Below, piece after piece: positions 1-9,789 of a stretch of DNA of 64,000 bases. How positions within the stretch are numbered: the first letter of the stretch is position 1; each line of letters starts with the position of its first letter. Both the position numbers and the translations under genes were made by a program. This stretch comes from Meiothermus ruber DSM 1279 (lineage in GTDB: Bacteria; Deinococcota; Deinococci; Deinococcales; Thermaceae). The notes under the pieces were generated by a model. The model saw only the letters and a program-made list of their open reading frames with translations. It did no database searches and was not told where the DNA came from. Location: contig NC_013946.1 of the NCBI RefSeq assembly GCF_000024425.1, positions 2,170,001 to 2,234,000 of the forward strand. The letters run 5' to 3'.

Positions 1-416
1 CCGATGTCATCCGGGCGGTGGGCCGGGGCATGGTGGGCATCTACAACAGCTCGCAGTGGACCCTGGAACTCAACAACCCCATCAACCAGCGGTTCGTGGA
101 GGACTTCCGCAAAACCTATAACCGCACCCCCACCCTCTACGCCTCGCAGGGCTACGACGCGGCCCTCCTGCTGGATGCCGCCATCAAGGCTGTGGGGGGC
201 GACCTGAGCAAGAAAGACGAGCTGCGCAAGGCCATGCTGGCCGGCTTCAACAGCACCCGCGGCCCGCTGCGTTTCAGCCCCAACGGCTACCCCATCCAGA
301 ACTACTACCTGCGCCAGGTAATCCAGCAGCCGGGCGGGGAGATCGTGAACCGTCAGGTGGGCACCATCTTCACCAACCACCGCGATGCCTACGTGGACAG
401 GTGCAAGCTAAGGTAG
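1..416 (+). CDS. Branched-chain amino-acid ABC transporter substrate-binding protein, C-terminal part
   Basis: The reading frame is open from the left edge, so only the last ~137 codons are present; the signal peptide and N-terminal lobe lie outside. The visible part contains the YASQGYDAALLLDAAIKAVGG segment type typical of the second lobe of LivK-like periplasmic binding proteins (peripla_BP_6 fold) and ends with KLR. Role inferred: captures branched-chain amino acids or a related amide/urea-type ligand outside the membrane and hands it to the LivHM permease. It is 16 bp upstream of the livH-like gene and heads the same operon. Ligand identity cannot be read from this fragment. Confidence 0.85.
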   Translation, partial: DVIRAVGRGMVGIYNSSQWTLELNNPINQRFVEDFRKTYNRTPTLYASQGYDAALLLDAAIKAVGGDLSKKDELRKAMLAGFNSTRGPLRFSPNGYPIQNYYLRQVIQQPGGEIVNRQVGTIFTNHRDAYVDRCKLR

Positions 417-432
417 ATCAAAGGCCCGACCT

Positions 433-1353
433 ATGCCGCCCTCGCTGTTCATCGAGCAAGTGCTCAACGGCTTCCAGTTCGGCCTGATGCTCTTTTTGCT
501 GGCCGCTGGCCTGACCCTGGTTCTGGGCATCATGGACACCATCAACCTGGCCCACGGCTCGCTGTACATGATCGGGGCCTACCTGACCGCCACCCTGGTG
601 GGGGTCACCGGCAGCTTCTGGCTGGCCGTGCTGGGCGCTGTGCTAGGCACGGCCCTGATCGGGATGCTGCTCGAGCTTAGCGTGCTGCGCCAGCTCTACC
701 GGCGCGACCACCTTTCCCAGGTGCTGGCCACCTTCGCGCTGATTCTGATCATCAACGAGGTGGTGCGGATGATCTGGGGCTCCCAGCCCCTGCTGCTCTC
801 GGCCCCGGAGGCGCTTTCGGGGCCGGTGGAGATTCTTCCCGGCCTGTACTACCCGGCCTTCCGGCTGGTAATTATCGGGGTGGGGCTGCTGGTGGCGCTG
901 CTTTTGTTCTGGCTGGTAAACCGCACCCGGGTGGGTATGTGGCTGCGGGCCGGGGCCTCCAACCGCGAGATGGCCCAGGCCATGGGCGTCCCCATCAAGC
1001 CCCTCTTTACCCTGCTGTTTGGGGTGGGGGCCGGGCTCTGTGCCATTGCGGGGGCCTTTTTAGGGCCCATTCTGGCGGTGCAGATCGGGATGGGCGAGAG
1101 CATCCTGATTCTGGCCTTTGTGGTGATTGTGATTGGCGGCATCGGCTCTATTAAGGGGGCCCTGGTGGGGGCGTTGCTGGTGGGCCTGGTGGACACCGCT
1201 GGCCGGGCCTTCCTGCCGCTTTTGCTCTCGCGGGTGGCCCCGCCGGAGGTGGCTTCCAACCTGGGGCCGGCCCTGGCCTCAATTCTGATTTATCTGCTGA
1301 TGGCGGTGGTTCTGTTCTTCAGGCCGCAGGGGCTCTTCCCGGCCCGCACCTAG
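433..1353 (+). CDS. livH: Branched-chain amino-acid ABC transporter permease, LivH type
   Basis: A 306-residue integral membrane protein with about eight hydrophobic segments. The N-terminus contains LAAGLTLVLGIMDTINLAHG, the conserved start of the LivH permease family, and the C-terminal third has the GGIGSIKGALVGALLVGL stretch common to this family. It forms half of the membrane channel together with LivM. It lies between the binding-protein gene and livM, with only 5 bp to the next gene, so co-transcription is expected. Length is normal for the family. Confidence 0.93.
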   Translation: MPPSLFIEQVLNGFQFGLMLFLLAAGLTLVLGIMDTINLAHGSLYMIGAYLTATLVGVTGSFWLAVLGAVLGTALIGMLLELSVLRQLYRRDHLSQVLATFALILIINEVVRMIWGSQPLLLSAPEALSGPVEILPGLYYPAFRLVIIGVGLLVALLLFWLVNRTRVGMWLRAGASNREMAQAMGVPIKPLFTLLFGVGAGLCAIAGAFLGPILAVQIGMGESILILAFVVIVIGGIGSIKGALVGALLVGLVDTAGRAFLPLLLSRVAPPEVASNLGPALASILIYLLMAVVLFFRPQGLFPART

Positions 1354-1358
1354 GGGTA

Positions 1359-2279
1359 GTGGTGATGCGCTGGATTTTCCCGACTGTCCTGCTGGGCCTG
1401 CTGCTGGCCTTCCCCCCCATTGCGGCGGCGATGGGCCTCGAGTTCTACCAGGGCCTCCTGACCAAAATTATGATTTTCGCCCTGGCCGCCAGCAGCCTCA
1501 ACCTGATTCTGGGCTACGGCGGCATGGTGAGCTTCGGGCATGCCGCCTACTTTGGGCTGGGGGCCTACACGGTGGCTATCCTGATGCGCGAAGGGGTAAC
1601 CTCGGGCTGGGTCATCTGGGCGGTGGCGGTGGGGCTCAGCGCGCTCCTGGCCCTGCTGATTGGGGCCATCAGCCTCCGGACGCGGGGCATCTACTTCATC
1701 ATGATTACCCTGGCCTTCGCCCAGATGATCTACTACCTGGTGGTCTCCTTCAAGCAGTACGGCGGCGAGGACGGCCTCCGGGCCCGGCGGCCCGAGTTTG
1801 GCCTGTTCGAGCTGAACGACACCACCCTGTACTACCTGACCCTGGGGGTGCTGCTGGCCGCGCTGTACCTGCTCTACCGGCTGGTGCACTCGAGGTTCGG
1901 GCGGGTCTTGCAGGCCATCCGGGAGAACGAGGCCCGCGCGCTGGCCCTGGGCTACCCGGTCTTCCACTTTCAACTGGTGGCCTTTGTGCTGGCCGGGGCC
2001 CTGGCCGGGCTGGCCGGGGTGCTGATGGCCCACTACACCCAGTACGCCTCGCCCAACCTGCTGGCCTGGCAGCAGTCGGGCCACCTGATGATGATGGTGA
2101 TTCTGGGCGGGGTGGGCCAGTTCTGGGGCGGGGTGCTGGGGGCGCTGGTGCTTTCTCTGGTGGAGGAGATTCTGCAAGACCTGACCATCCACTGGCAGCT
2201 TGGGGTGGGCCTGATTCTGCTCTTCATCGTGCTTTTTGCCCCCAAGGGCCTGGCCGGGCTGATGCGGAGGGGATCGTGA
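1359..2279 (+). CDS. livM: Branched-chain amino-acid ABC transporter permease, LivM type
   Basis: A 306-residue polytopic membrane protein with the LivM signature GYGGMVSFGHAAYFGLGAY near residue 50 and the RTRGIYFIMITLAFAQM region near residue 108. It pairs with LivH in the membrane. Three starts are possible within 9 bp (GTG 1359, GTG 1362, ATG 1365); the choice hardly alters the protein. The 3' end overlaps livG by 4 bp, indicating translational coupling. Confidence 0.93.
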   Translation: MVMRWIFPTVLLGLLLAFPPIAAAMGLEFYQGLLTKIMIFALAASSLNLILGYGGMVSFGHAAYFGLGAYTVAILMREGVTSGWVIWAVAVGLSALLALLIGAISLRTRGIYFIMITLAFAQMIYYLVVSFKQYGGEDGLRARRPEFGLFELNDTTLYYLTLGVLLAALYLLYRLVHSRFGRVLQAIRENEARALALGYPVFHFQLVAFVLAGALAGLAGVLMAHYTQYASPNLLAWQQSGHLMMMVILGGVGQFWGGVLGALVLSLVEEILQDLTIHWQLGVGLILLFIVLFAPKGLAGLMRRGS

Positions 2280-3028
2280 GTCTGCTGGTGCTCGAGGGCC
2301 TCAGCAAGCAGTTCGGCGGCCTGGCCGCGGTGAACAACTGCAACCTGTGCATCGAAGCGGGTGAAATCCATGCCCTCATCGGCCCCAACGGGGCCGGCAA
2401 GACCACCCTGATCAACCTGATTGCAGGGATGCTCCCACCCAGCCGGGGGCAGCTTCGCTTCCAGGGGGAAAACATCACCCACCTGCCGGCCCATCAGCGG
2501 GTGCACCGGGGCCTGGCCCGCACCTTCCAGATCACCAACCTGTTCAAAAACTACACCGTGCGCACCAACCTCGAGCTGGCCGTGCAGGCCCGCGCGGGCA
2601 GCAGCTTCCGCTTCTGGCAGCCGGTCGCACGGGAAAAGCACCTGACCGAAGCCGCCCTGGCCGTGGCCGAGCAGGTGGGGCTGGCCGGGCGCTTCGAGCG
2701 GGTGGTGGGCCAGCTCTCCCACGGCGAACAGCGCCAGCTCGAGGTGGGCCTGGCCCTGGCCTCCCGGCCCAGGCTGCTGCTCTTAGACGAGCCCATGGCC
2801 GGCCTGGGGGCCGAGGAGTCGGAGCGCATGGTGGCGCTCATCGCCCAGCTCGCACAGCACCACACCATCCTGCTGGTCGAGCACGACATGGGGGCGGTTT
2901 TCCGGCTGGCCCGGCGCATCTCGGTGCTGGTCTACGGGCAGGTCATCGCCTCGGGCAGCCCCGCGGAGATAAGGGCCAACCCCGAGGTGCACAAGGCCTA
3001 CCTGGGCGACGAAGGGGGTGCAAAGTGA
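2276..3028 (+). CDS. livG: Branched-chain amino-acid ABC transporter ATP-binding protein, LivG type
   Basis: 250 residues, GTG start inside the stop of livM. Walker A GPNGAGKTTLINLIAG (about residue 36), ABC signature LSHGEQRQLEVGLAL and Walker B LLLLDEPMAGL are all present, followed by the H-loop in LLVEHDMGAVF. The GLARTFQITNLF segment is typical of LivG. It hydrolyses ATP to drive the LivHM channel, as a heterodimer with LivF. Overlaps livF by 4 bp. Confidence 0.94.
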   Translation: MSLLVLEGLSKQFGGLAAVNNCNLCIEAGEIHALIGPNGAGKTTLINLIAGMLPPSRGQLRFQGENITHLPAHQRVHRGLARTFQITNLFKNYTVRTNLELAVQARAGSSFRFWQPVAREKHLTEAALAVAEQVGLAGRFERVVGQLSHGEQRQLEVGLALASRPRLLLLDEPMAGLGAEESERMVALIAQLAQHHTILLVEHDMGAVFRLARRISVLVYGQVIASGSPAEIRANPEVHKAYLGDEGGAK

Positions 3029-3735
3029 GCGCCTTGCTGGAAATTGAGCAGCTCGAGACCTTCTACGGCCCCAGCCAGGTGCTGTTTGGCATAAGCCTGC
3101 AGGTGGAAGAGGGCCAGGTCGCCACGCTGCTGGGCCGCAACGGCATGGGCAAAACCACCACGGTGCGTTCGATTATGGGCCTGACCCCGGCCCGCAGGGG
3201 TCGGATTCGCCTGGCCGGGCGGCCCATCGAGGCCCTGGCCCCCGAGCAGATCGCGGCTTTGGGCGTGGCCCTTGTCCCCGAGGGGCGGCAGATCTTCCCC
3301 AACCTCACGGTGGAGGAGAACCTGATCGCCTTTGCCGCCAACCGCAACCAAAGCCCCGAACCCTGGACACTGGCGCGCATCTGGACGCTTTTCCCACGCC
3401 TGAAAGAGCGCCGCAACAACCTGGGATACCAGCTTTCCGGCGGCGAGCAGCAGATGCTGGCCATTGGCCGGGCCCTGATGACCAACCCCCGGCTCCTGAT
3501 TCTGGACGAGGCCACCGAGGGGCTGGCCCCCCTTTTGCGGGAGGAGATCTGGCGGGTTTTGCGACTGCTAAAGGAAAACGGCCAGACCATCCTGGTGATT
3601 GACAAGTACCTCGAGCGCCTCTTGCCCCTGGCCGACCAGCACACCATCCTGGAGCGGGGGCGGGTGGTCTGGCAGGGCGACTCCCGCGCCCTGGCCCAGC
3701 GGCCTGAGGTATGGAAGCAGTACCTTAGCGTCTAA
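3025..3735 (+). CDS. livF: Branched-chain amino-acid ABC transporter ATP-binding protein, LivF type
   Basis: 236 residues with GTG start overlapping livG. Walker A GRNGMGKTTTVRSIMG, signature LSGGEQQMLAIGRAL and Walker B LLILDEATEGLAP are intact. The H-loop position reads VIDKYLERLL, so the usual histidine (VEQN or VEHD in relatives) is replaced by lysine; in many LivF proteins this position is variable. Second ATPase of the Liv transporter. A strong Shine-Dalgarno for the next gene overlaps its stop codon. Confidence 0.94.
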   Translation: MSALLEIEQLETFYGPSQVLFGISLQVEEGQVATLLGRNGMGKTTTVRSIMGLTPARRGRIRLAGRPIEALAPEQIAALGVALVPEGRQIFPNLTVEENLIAFAANRNQSPEPWTLARIWTLFPRLKERRNNLGYQLSGGEQQMLAIGRALMTNPRLLILDEATEGLAPLLREEIWRVLRLLKENGQTILVIDKYLERLLPLADQHTILERGRVVWQGDSRALAQRPEVWKQYLSV

Positions 3736-3750
3736 GGAGGCGCCTTGGCT

Positions 3751-4551
3751 ATGCCCGAACCCGCCTGGTATGAGCAGCAGTACAACCCCCGGCTCTCCGT
3801 CCCCAACTTCGCCGATTTCTTCCAGCGCTGGGCCCAGGAGGCCCAGCAGGCCCGCCAGCACCTGGAATACCAAACCCTGCCCTACGGCCCCGGCCCCAAG
3901 GAAACCCTCGATTTATTTCCCGCCCCCCACAGCCGAGCGCTGCTGGTCTTCATCCACGGCGGATACTGGCGGGCCTTCGACAAGGACGACTTCTCCTGGA
4001 TCGCACCCCCGCTGGTACGGGCCGGCTTCAGCGTGGCGGTTATCAACTATGCGCTCTGCCCCAGTGTGAGCATCGCCGAAATTACCGAGCAGTGCCGCCG
4101 GGCCGTGGCCTGGCTCTACCGGGCGCACCCCCAGCCGCTGATCATCAGCGGCCACTCGGCGGGGGGGCACCTGACGGGCGAGATGTTCGCCACCCCCTGG
4201 GCCGACTACGGCCTGCCCTCCAGGGCCATCGTGGGCGGAATTTCCATCAGCGGCCTCTTCGATCTGGAACCTCTGATTCAGGTATCGTTCAACAGCGACC
4301 TGCAGCTCGATGCCGCCAGCGCCAGGGCCTGCAGCCCCGCCTACAAGCAACCAACCGTCCAGGCACCCCTGGTGCTGGCGGTGGGGGCGCTCGAGTCGGA
4401 TGAGTTCCACCGCCAGAGCCGCCTGCTCAAGGAGGCCTGGCCGGCGATCTGCACAGAGGTTATCGCCCTGCCCAACTGCCATCACTTCAACGTGCTGGAC
4501 GCGCTCACCGACACCAATAGCCCGCTGTGGGAGCCCTTCCTAAGGCTTTGA
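3751..4551 (+). CDS. Alpha/beta hydrolase of the kynurenine formamidase (KynB/arylformamidase) type
   Basis: A 266-residue alpha/beta hydrolase. The oxyanion motif FIHGGYWRAFDKDDF near residue 68 is the HGGxW signature of arylformamidase/kynurenine formamidase-like enzymes; the nucleophile elbow is GHSAGGHL (Ser about residue 135) and a late histidine lies in PNCHHFNVLD. Family members hydrolyse N-formylkynurenine or related amides; substrate here is unproven. AAGGAGG at 3734-3740 serves ATG 3751 (10 nt) better than TTG 3745 (4 nt). It follows livF by about 15 bp, so it is probably the last gene of the Liv operon, hinting that the transported solute may be an amide or aromatic amino-acid product. 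Confidence 0.8.
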   Translation: MPEPAWYEQQYNPRLSVPNFADFFQRWAQEAQQARQHLEYQTLPYGPGPKETLDLFPAPHSRALLVFIHGGYWRAFDKDDFSWIAPPLVRAGFSVAVINYALCPSVSIAEITEQCRRAVAWLYRAHPQPLIISGHSAGGHLTGEMFATPWADYGLPSRAIVGGISISGLFDLEPLIQVSFNSDLQLDAASARACSPAYKQPTVQAPLVLAVGALESDEFHRQSRLLKEAWPAICTEVIALPNCHHFNVLDALTDTNSPLWEPFLRL

Positions 4552-4564
4552 GCCCAGCCGCAAC

Positions 4565-7500
4565 TCAGAACGGCACCACCGGCCCCTGGTCGGGCCCCTT
4601 CTGGTTTCTAAAGCCGTTGCCCTCGGTCGGTTTGCCATAGCCCAGCAGCATCTCGCGGTCGGGGATCAGGCGGGCCTCGAGCCAGTCCAGATCCTTCAGA
4701 ACCGGCAGGGCCTCCTCGGCGGCCCGCACCTCCCGGGCCTCCACCAGCGCCCAGCCGCCCGGCCCCCGCACCTTGAGCTGCACCGGCAACGGCCCGGCCA
4801 CCTCGTCGAGCCGGCTGCGCAAGTCCAGGAGTTTTTCCTCGTCGAGCAGGGCCATGTCCAGCTCGAGCTCCAGCACCTTGGGCAGGCCCTCGAGCTCGTG
4901 GTAGGGAAACACCTCCTGGGCCACCACCCGCAGGGTCTCACCCTCGCCATCGGGCTCCACCTCCACCGCCACCAGCACCGCGGCATCCTCGGCGATGCGC
5001 GGGGATATTTTGTCGTAGGCCCGGCCAAAGGCCACCACCTCCACCGCGCCGGTCTCGTCGGCCAGGGTAAAGCGCACCAGCATCCCCCCCGACTTGGTCG
5101 GCTTGCGCACAATGCCCTCCACCATACCGGCCAGCAGCAGCCGCGCACGGTTGCGGTTTCCCTTGAGTTCGGCAAAGGCCTGGGGCAGCTCCTCTATCGT
5201 GCAGCTCGCGGCCTCGCGCAGGCCCTGGTAGCGCGAGAGGGGGTGCCCGGTCACGTAAATACCCAGGGCCTCTTTCTCCATGCGAAGCTGGGTGATGGCG
5301 TCCAACTGGGGCACGGCCGGGATCACCGGCTCGAGCGACTCGCCAAACAGCCCCATCATCCCCGACTGGGCCTGTTCGCGCTCGGCCTGGGCCCACTTGA
5401 GCAGGTCGTCGAGGGCGGCCAGCATGGGGCCTCGAGGCCCAAAAGCATCGAAGGCCCCGGCCTTGATCAAGGACTCCACCACCCGCTTGTTGGCCACGGT
5501 GCCATCGAGCCGCCGCAGGAAGTCCGGCAGCGATTTGTAGGGCCCGCCCCGCTCGCGTTCCCGCAAAATGAGCTCGGTGGGGGTCTCGCCCACGTTCTTA
5601 ACCGCCGAAAGCCCAAACAGCACGCTCTTTTCCAGGGCCCGGAAGCTAAAACCCGACTGGTTGATATCGGGGGGCAGCACCTCCACCCCAGCCGTGCGGG
5701 CTGCCCGGATGTACTCCGCCACCTTGTCGGAGTCGTGGCGTTCCACCGTGAGCACCGCAGCGAAGAACTCCACCGGGAAGTGGGCTTTTACATAGGCGGT
5801 CTGGTAGGTCAGGATGGCGTAGGCCGCGGCGTGGCTCTTGTTGAAGCCGTAGTTGGCGAAGGCCTCGAGCAAATCAAACAACCGGTCGGCTTCCTCGGCG
5901 GGGATGCCGTTTTTGGCGGCCCCTTCCTTAAACTGCGCCCGCTGCTTGACCATCTCCTCCATCTTCTTTTTGCCCATGGCCCTGCGCAGCAGGTCGGCCT
6001 CCCCCAGGCTGTAGCCGGCCACCGCGGTGGCAATCTGCATGATCTGCTCCTGGTAAACCGGAATCCCGTAGGTCTCCTCCAGGATGGGCCGAATGAACTT
6101 CTCGGCGTTGGGGAACTGCGGGTAGCTCACCTCCTCCCGCCCGTGGTGGCGGCGGATGTAGGTGGGGATGTTCTCCATGGGGCCGGGCCGGTACAGCGCC
6201 CCCAGGGCGATGATGTCCTGGATGCGGCGCGGCTTGAGCCCCCGCACCGCGCTGGTCATGCCGGCCGAGTCGAGCTGGAAGACCCCCTTGGTCTCCCCCC
6301 GGCCCAGCAGCTCGAAGGTTTTGGCGTCGTCGATGGGCAGGTTGTCGTAGTCGAGCTCGACCCCCTTGGACTCCTTGATGATGCGCTTGCACTCGTCCAA
6401 AAACGAGAGCGTGCGCAGACCCAGAAAGTCCATCTTGAGGAAGCCCAGGGCCTCCACCGAGCCCATGTCGTACTGGGTGACCTTGGCCCCGGTATCCCCG
6501 GCCCGCATCAGGGGGATGTAGTCGCGCAAAGGCACGTCCGAGATGACCACCCCGGCGGCGTGTACGCTGCTCTGGCGCGAGAGGCCCTCGAGCTTCTGGG
6601 CCACCTCGAGCACCCGCTTCACCAGGGGGTCTTTTTCCATCTCGGCCCGCAGGTCGGGAATGGTTTCAATTGCCTTGTCCAGCGGCATCGGCTTGCCGAA
6701 GGTCACCGGGATGAGCTTGGCCAGCTCGTCGGCTTTTTTGACCGGCAGGCCAAACACCCGCGCCGCATCCTTGATGGCCGCCTTGGAGGCCAGCGTGCCG
6801 AAGGTGCCGATCTGGGCTACCATCTCGTCGCCGTAGCGCTGGCGCACATACTCGATCACCTCGCCCCGGCGCACGTCCGAGAAGTCGGTGTCGATGTCGG
6901 GCATGGAGACCCGGGCCGGGTTGAGGAAGCGCTCGAACAGCAGGTTGTACTCCAGGGGGTCGATGTTGGTAATGCGGGTGGCATAGGTCACCAGCGAGCC
7001 CGCCGCCGAGCCGCGGCCCGGCCCCACCGAGATGCCGTTGTTCTTGGCCCAGTTGATGAAATCGCTCACGATGAGCAGGTAGCCCGGAAAGCCCATGCGC
7101 TCCACCACGGTCAGTTCGTAGATGGCGCGCGAGAGAATGGCCCAGCCATCCCACTGGATGCCTTCCCTGAGCTCGGGCAGGTGGGCCCGGGTGGCCTCGA
7201 GGTCCTCGATGCGGGCCAGCTCGAGGGCCAGCACCTCCCCATCCCCATGCGGAACCGGTCGGCCTAGCTTGCGCAGGAATTCCCGGTAGAGCTCGGGGGT
7301 CACCCGGTCGGGGTAGCGCTTGAGCAAGCCATTAAAGGTGAGTTCGCGGAAGTAGACCACCTCGGTGCGACCCTCGGGCAAAGGGTACTTGGGGATGCGG
7401 TACTGCACCTTTTTGGGCACCAGCTCCACCTCGCACATCCGCCCGATGTTCACCGAGTTGTCGAACAGCTCATCCATGCGGCTGCCCCAGAGGTTTCTTT

Positions 7501-8338
7501 CGTCCTCGAAGGTCTGGCGCATCTCCTGGGGGCTCTTGACGTAGAACTCGTCGCAGGGAAACTTCCAGCGGTTGGGGTCGTCCCAGGTGGCCTTGGACTG
7601 CACCGCCAGCAACACCGCGTGGGCCTCGGCGTCGTCTTTCTTGACGTAGTGTCCGTCGTTGGTAGCCACCAGGCCCAGGCCGTACTTATCGGCGAACTCC
7701 TTCAGAACCCTGTTCACCTTGTGCTGCTCGGCCAGGCCGTGGTTCTGAATTTCGATAAAGTAGCGTTCCGGGCCGAAAATCGCGAGGTACTCCTGCAGGC
7801 GTTTTTCGGCGTCTTCGAAGCGCTCCTGCAGGATGAACTGGGGAATCTCGGCCCCCAGGCAGCCCGAAAGCGCGATGATGCCGGCGTTGTGTTCGCGCAG
7901 AATCTCGCGGTCGATGCGGGGTTTGCCGTAGAAGCCCTCGAGGTAGGCCCGGCTGGCCAGGCGGGAGAGGTTCTGGTAGCCCTCCATGTTCTGCGCCAGC
8001 AGCGTGAGGTGAAAGTAACCCCCATCCAGCCCCTTGCCCTGCTTGCGGTCGAAGCGCGACTCCGCCGCCACATAGGCCTCGTAGCCGATGATCGGCTTGA
8101 CCCCCAGCTCGGTGGCGTATTTGTAAAACTGCACCGCCCCAAACATGTTGCCGTGGTCGGTCATGGCCAGCATGGGCTCCTCGGGCGAGACCTGCTTGAC
8201 CCATTTCAGTAGGTCTTTGAGCCGGGCCGCCCCATCCAGCAGGCTGAACTGGGTGTGCTGGTGCAGGTGGGCGAATTTACAGGTTGGACAGGCGTTGGGA
8301 TCGTGCGATTGCCCGGATGAATTAAGCTCGGTCGCCAT
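4565..8338 (-). CDS. dnaE: DNA polymerase III alpha subunit
   Basis: A 1257-residue C-family replicative polymerase, close to the size of the Thermus enzyme. The N-terminal PHP domain starts with HLHQHTQFSLLDG (residues ~24-36), which retains the metal-binding histidines expected for the Zn-dependent proofreading activity described in Thermus. The palm has MPDIDTDFSDVR (~478) with two catalytic aspartates and FLKMDFLGLRTL (~636) with the third. A helix-hairpin-helix region and an OB-fold (~1055-1130, AGMVEGIVRKPTKSGG) follow. No intein is visible. Convergent with the Liv operon; divergent from asnS. A possible -10 box (TATGAT on the minus strand, 8348-8353) sits 9 nt from the ATG. Confidence 0.97.
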   Translation of the reverse strand: MATELNSSGQSHDPNACPTCKFAHLHQHTQFSLLDGAARLKDLLKWVKQVSPEEPMLAMTDHGNMFGAVQFYKYATELGVKPIIGYEAYVAAESRFDRKQGKGLDGGYFHLTLLAQNMEGYQNLSRLASRAYLEGFYGKPRIDREILREHNAGIIALSGCLGAEIPQFILQERFEDAEKRLQEYLAIFGPERYFIEIQNHGLAEQHKVNRVLKEFADKYGLGLVATNDGHYVKKDDAEAHAVLLAVQSKATWDDPNRWKFPCDEFYVKSPQEMRQTFEDERNLWGSRMDELFDNSVNIGRMCEVELVPKKVQYRIPKYPLPEGRTEVVYFRELTFNGLLKRYPDRVTPELYREFLRKLGRPVPHGDGEVLALELARIEDLEATRAHLPELREGIQWDGWAILSRAIYELTVVERMGFPGYLLIVSDFINWAKNNGISVGPGRGSAAGSLVTYATRITNIDPLEYNLLFERFLNPARVSMPDIDTDFSDVRRGEVIEYVRQRYGDEMVAQIGTFGTLASKAAIKDAARVFGLPVKKADELAKLIPVTFGKPMPLDKAIETIPDLRAEMEKDPLVKRVLEVAQKLEGLSRQSSVHAAGVVISDVPLRDYIPLMRAGDTGAKVTQYDMGSVEALGFLKMDFLGLRTLSFLDECKRIIKESKGVELDYDNLPIDDAKTFELLGRGETKGVFQLDSAGMTSAVRGLKPRRIQDIIALGALYRPGPMENIPTYIRRHHGREEVSYPQFPNAEKFIRPILEETYGIPVYQEQIMQIATAVAGYSLGEADLLRRAMGKKKMEEMVKQRAQFKEGAAKNGIPAEEADRLFDLLEAFANYGFNKSHAAAYAILTYQTAYVKAHFPVEFFAAVLTVERHDSDKVAEYIRAARTAGVEVLPPDINQSGFSFRALEKSVLFGLSAVKNVGETPTELILRERERGGPYKSLPDFLRRLDGTVANKRVVESLIKAGAFDAFGPRGPMLAALDDLLKWAQAEREQAQSGMMGLFGESLEPVIPAVPQLDAITQLRMEKEALGIYVTGHPLSRYQGLREAASCTIEELPQAFAELKGNRNRARLLLAGMVEGIVRKPTKSGGMLVRFTLADETGAVEVVAFGRAYDKISPRIAEDAAVLVAVEVEPDGEGETLRVVAQEVFPYHELEGLPKVLELELDMALLDEEKLLDLRSRLDEVAGPLPVQLKVRGPGGWALVEAREVRAAEEALPVLKDLDWLEARLIPDREMLLGYGKPTEGNGFRNQKGPDQGPVVPF

Positions 8339-8347
8339 TATGCGGGC

Positions 8348-8353
8348 ATCATA
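8348..8353 (-). promoter_or_regulatory. Possible -10 box of dnaE
   Basis: TATGAT on the minus strand ends 9 nt before the dnaE ATG. No convincing -35 box is visible at 17 nt. If used, the mRNA would have almost no leader. Confidence 0.35.
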
Positions 8354-8427
8354 ACGTAAACCGAGAACCCAATGGTGAAGTCGGGCGCGGCCAAGCGAAG
8401 GGGGCGACGGGCTGCTGGCGCTCGTGA

Positions 8428-8457
8428 TTAACCAGAGCGGGCTTTTATGGTTACAAT
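8428..8457 (+). promoter_or_regulatory. asnS promoter, leaderless type
   Basis: TTAACC (8428-8433), an 18-bp spacer and TACAAT (8452-8457). The -10 box ends 6 nt before the GTG start at 8464, so transcription would begin at or next to the start codon, giving a leaderless mRNA. No Shine-Dalgarno sequence is present. Confidence 0.6.
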
Positions 8458-8463
8458 CATCGG

Positions 8464-9789
8464 GTGCAAAGGGTTTTTATTGAGGAAATCGCAAAGTACG
8501 ACGGGCAAGAGGTCATCATCCGGGGCTGGCTGACCGGCCGCCGCTCCAAGGGCAAGATCCACTTTTTACAACTGCGCGACGGCACCGGCTTCATGCAGGC
8601 TACCGCCTTCAAGGGCGAGCTGCCCGACGCCGAGTTCGAGGAGGCCGACCACCTACCCCAGGAAAGCGCCCTGGAGGTGAGGGGGCTGGTGCGAGCGGAT
8701 AGCCGGGCCCCCGGCGGCTACGAGCTTTCGGTGCGGGGGCTACGGGTAATCTCCCGGCCCAGCCGGGAGTATCCCATTACCCCCAAAGAGCACGGAGTGG
8801 ATTTCCTGATGGACCACCGCCACCTCTACCTGCGCCACCGGCGGGCCTGGGCGGTGCTGCGGGTACGCGACGAGCTCGAGCGGGCCATCCACGACTTTTT
8901 CCACGCGCGGGGCTTTGTTCGGCTGGATGCCCCCATCCTGACCCCCAACGCCGTGGAGGGCACCACCGACCTGTTCGAGGTGGATCTGTTCGACGGCGAA
9001 AAGGCCTACCTCTCACAGTCGGGCCAGCTCTACGCCGAGGCCGGGGCCATGGCCTTTGGCAAGGTGTATACCTTTGGCCCCACCTTCCGGGCCGAGCGCA
9101 GCAAAACCCGGCGCCACCTGCTCGAGTTCTGGATGATTGAGCCGGAGGTGGCCTTCATGACCCACGAGGAAAACATGCAGCTTCAGGAAGAGCTGGTGGT
9201 CTACCTGGTGGGGCGGGTGCTGGAAAACCGAAAGCTCGAGCTCGAGATGCTCGAGCGCGACACCCGTGTGCTGCAAACCACCGCCCAGGGCCGCTACCCC
9301 CGCATCTCCTACACCCAGGCCGTGGAGATGGTCAACCAGATCGCCCAGCGTAAGCCCGAGCTGGGGCTCACCCCCCTGCAATGGGGCGACGACTTCGGCG
9401 CCCCGCACGAAGCCGCCCTCACCGCGCAGTTCGACCGGCCCATTTTCGTGGAGAAGTACCCGGCGGCCATCAAGGCCTTCTACATGCAGCCCGACCCCGA
9501 CGACCCGCGCCTGGTTAAAAACGCCGATATGCTGGCCCCCGAAGGGGTGGGCGAGATTATCGGCGGCTCGGAGCGCATCCACGACCCCGAACTGCTGCGC
9601 CAGAAGATCCGGGAGCACAACCTACCCGAAGAGGTGTTCGACTGGTACATGGATTTAAGGCTGTTTGGGACGGTGCCCCACGCCGGGTTTGGGATTGGCC
9701 TCGAGCGCACCGTGCGCTGGATCTGTGGAATTGAGCACATCCGCGAGGCCATCCCCTTCCCGCGTATGTACACCCGGATGCGGCCCTAG
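8464..9789 (+). CDS. asnS: Asparaginyl-tRNA synthetase
   Basis: 441 residues, GTG start placed directly behind a -10 box. The N-terminal OB-fold anticodon-binding domain (residues ~1-110, [20 protein letters not shown]) is followed by the class II catalytic core: motif 2 [16 protein letters not shown] (~208) and motif 3 [12 protein letters not shown] (~409). The [11 protein letters not shown] segment is that of AsnRS rather than AspRS. It charges tRNA-Asn with asparagine. The stop codon overlaps that of convergent comB by 4 bp. Confidence 0.95.
   Translation: MQRVFIEEIAKYDGQEVIIRGWLTGRRSKGKIHFLQLRDGTGFMQATAFKGELPDAEFEEADHLPQESALEVRGLVRADSRAPGGYELSVRGLRVISRPSREYPITPKEHGVDFLMDHRHLYLRHRRAWAVLRVRDELERAIHDFFHARGFVRLDAPILTPNAVEGTTDLFEVDLFDGEKAYLSQSGQLYAEAGAMAFGKVYTFGPTFRAERSKTRRHLLEFWMIEPEVAFMTHEENMQLQEELVVYLVGRVLENRKLELEMLERDTRVLQTTAQGRYPRISYTQAVEMVNQIAQRKPELGLTPLQWGDDFGAPHEAALTAQFDRPIFVEKYPAAIKAFYMQPDPDDPRLVKNADMLAPEGVGEIIGGSERIHDPELLRQKIREHNLPEEVFDWYMDLRLFGTVPHAGFGIGLERTVRWICGIEHIREAIPFPRMYTRMRP

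Noticed and set aside
4898-7267. A 789-codon open frame on the plus strand, opposite dnaE
   Set aside because: It is antisense to strongly conserved polymerase motifs; long antisense frames are common in high-GC DNA, and its product is low-complexity His/Gly/Leu-rich without family motifs.
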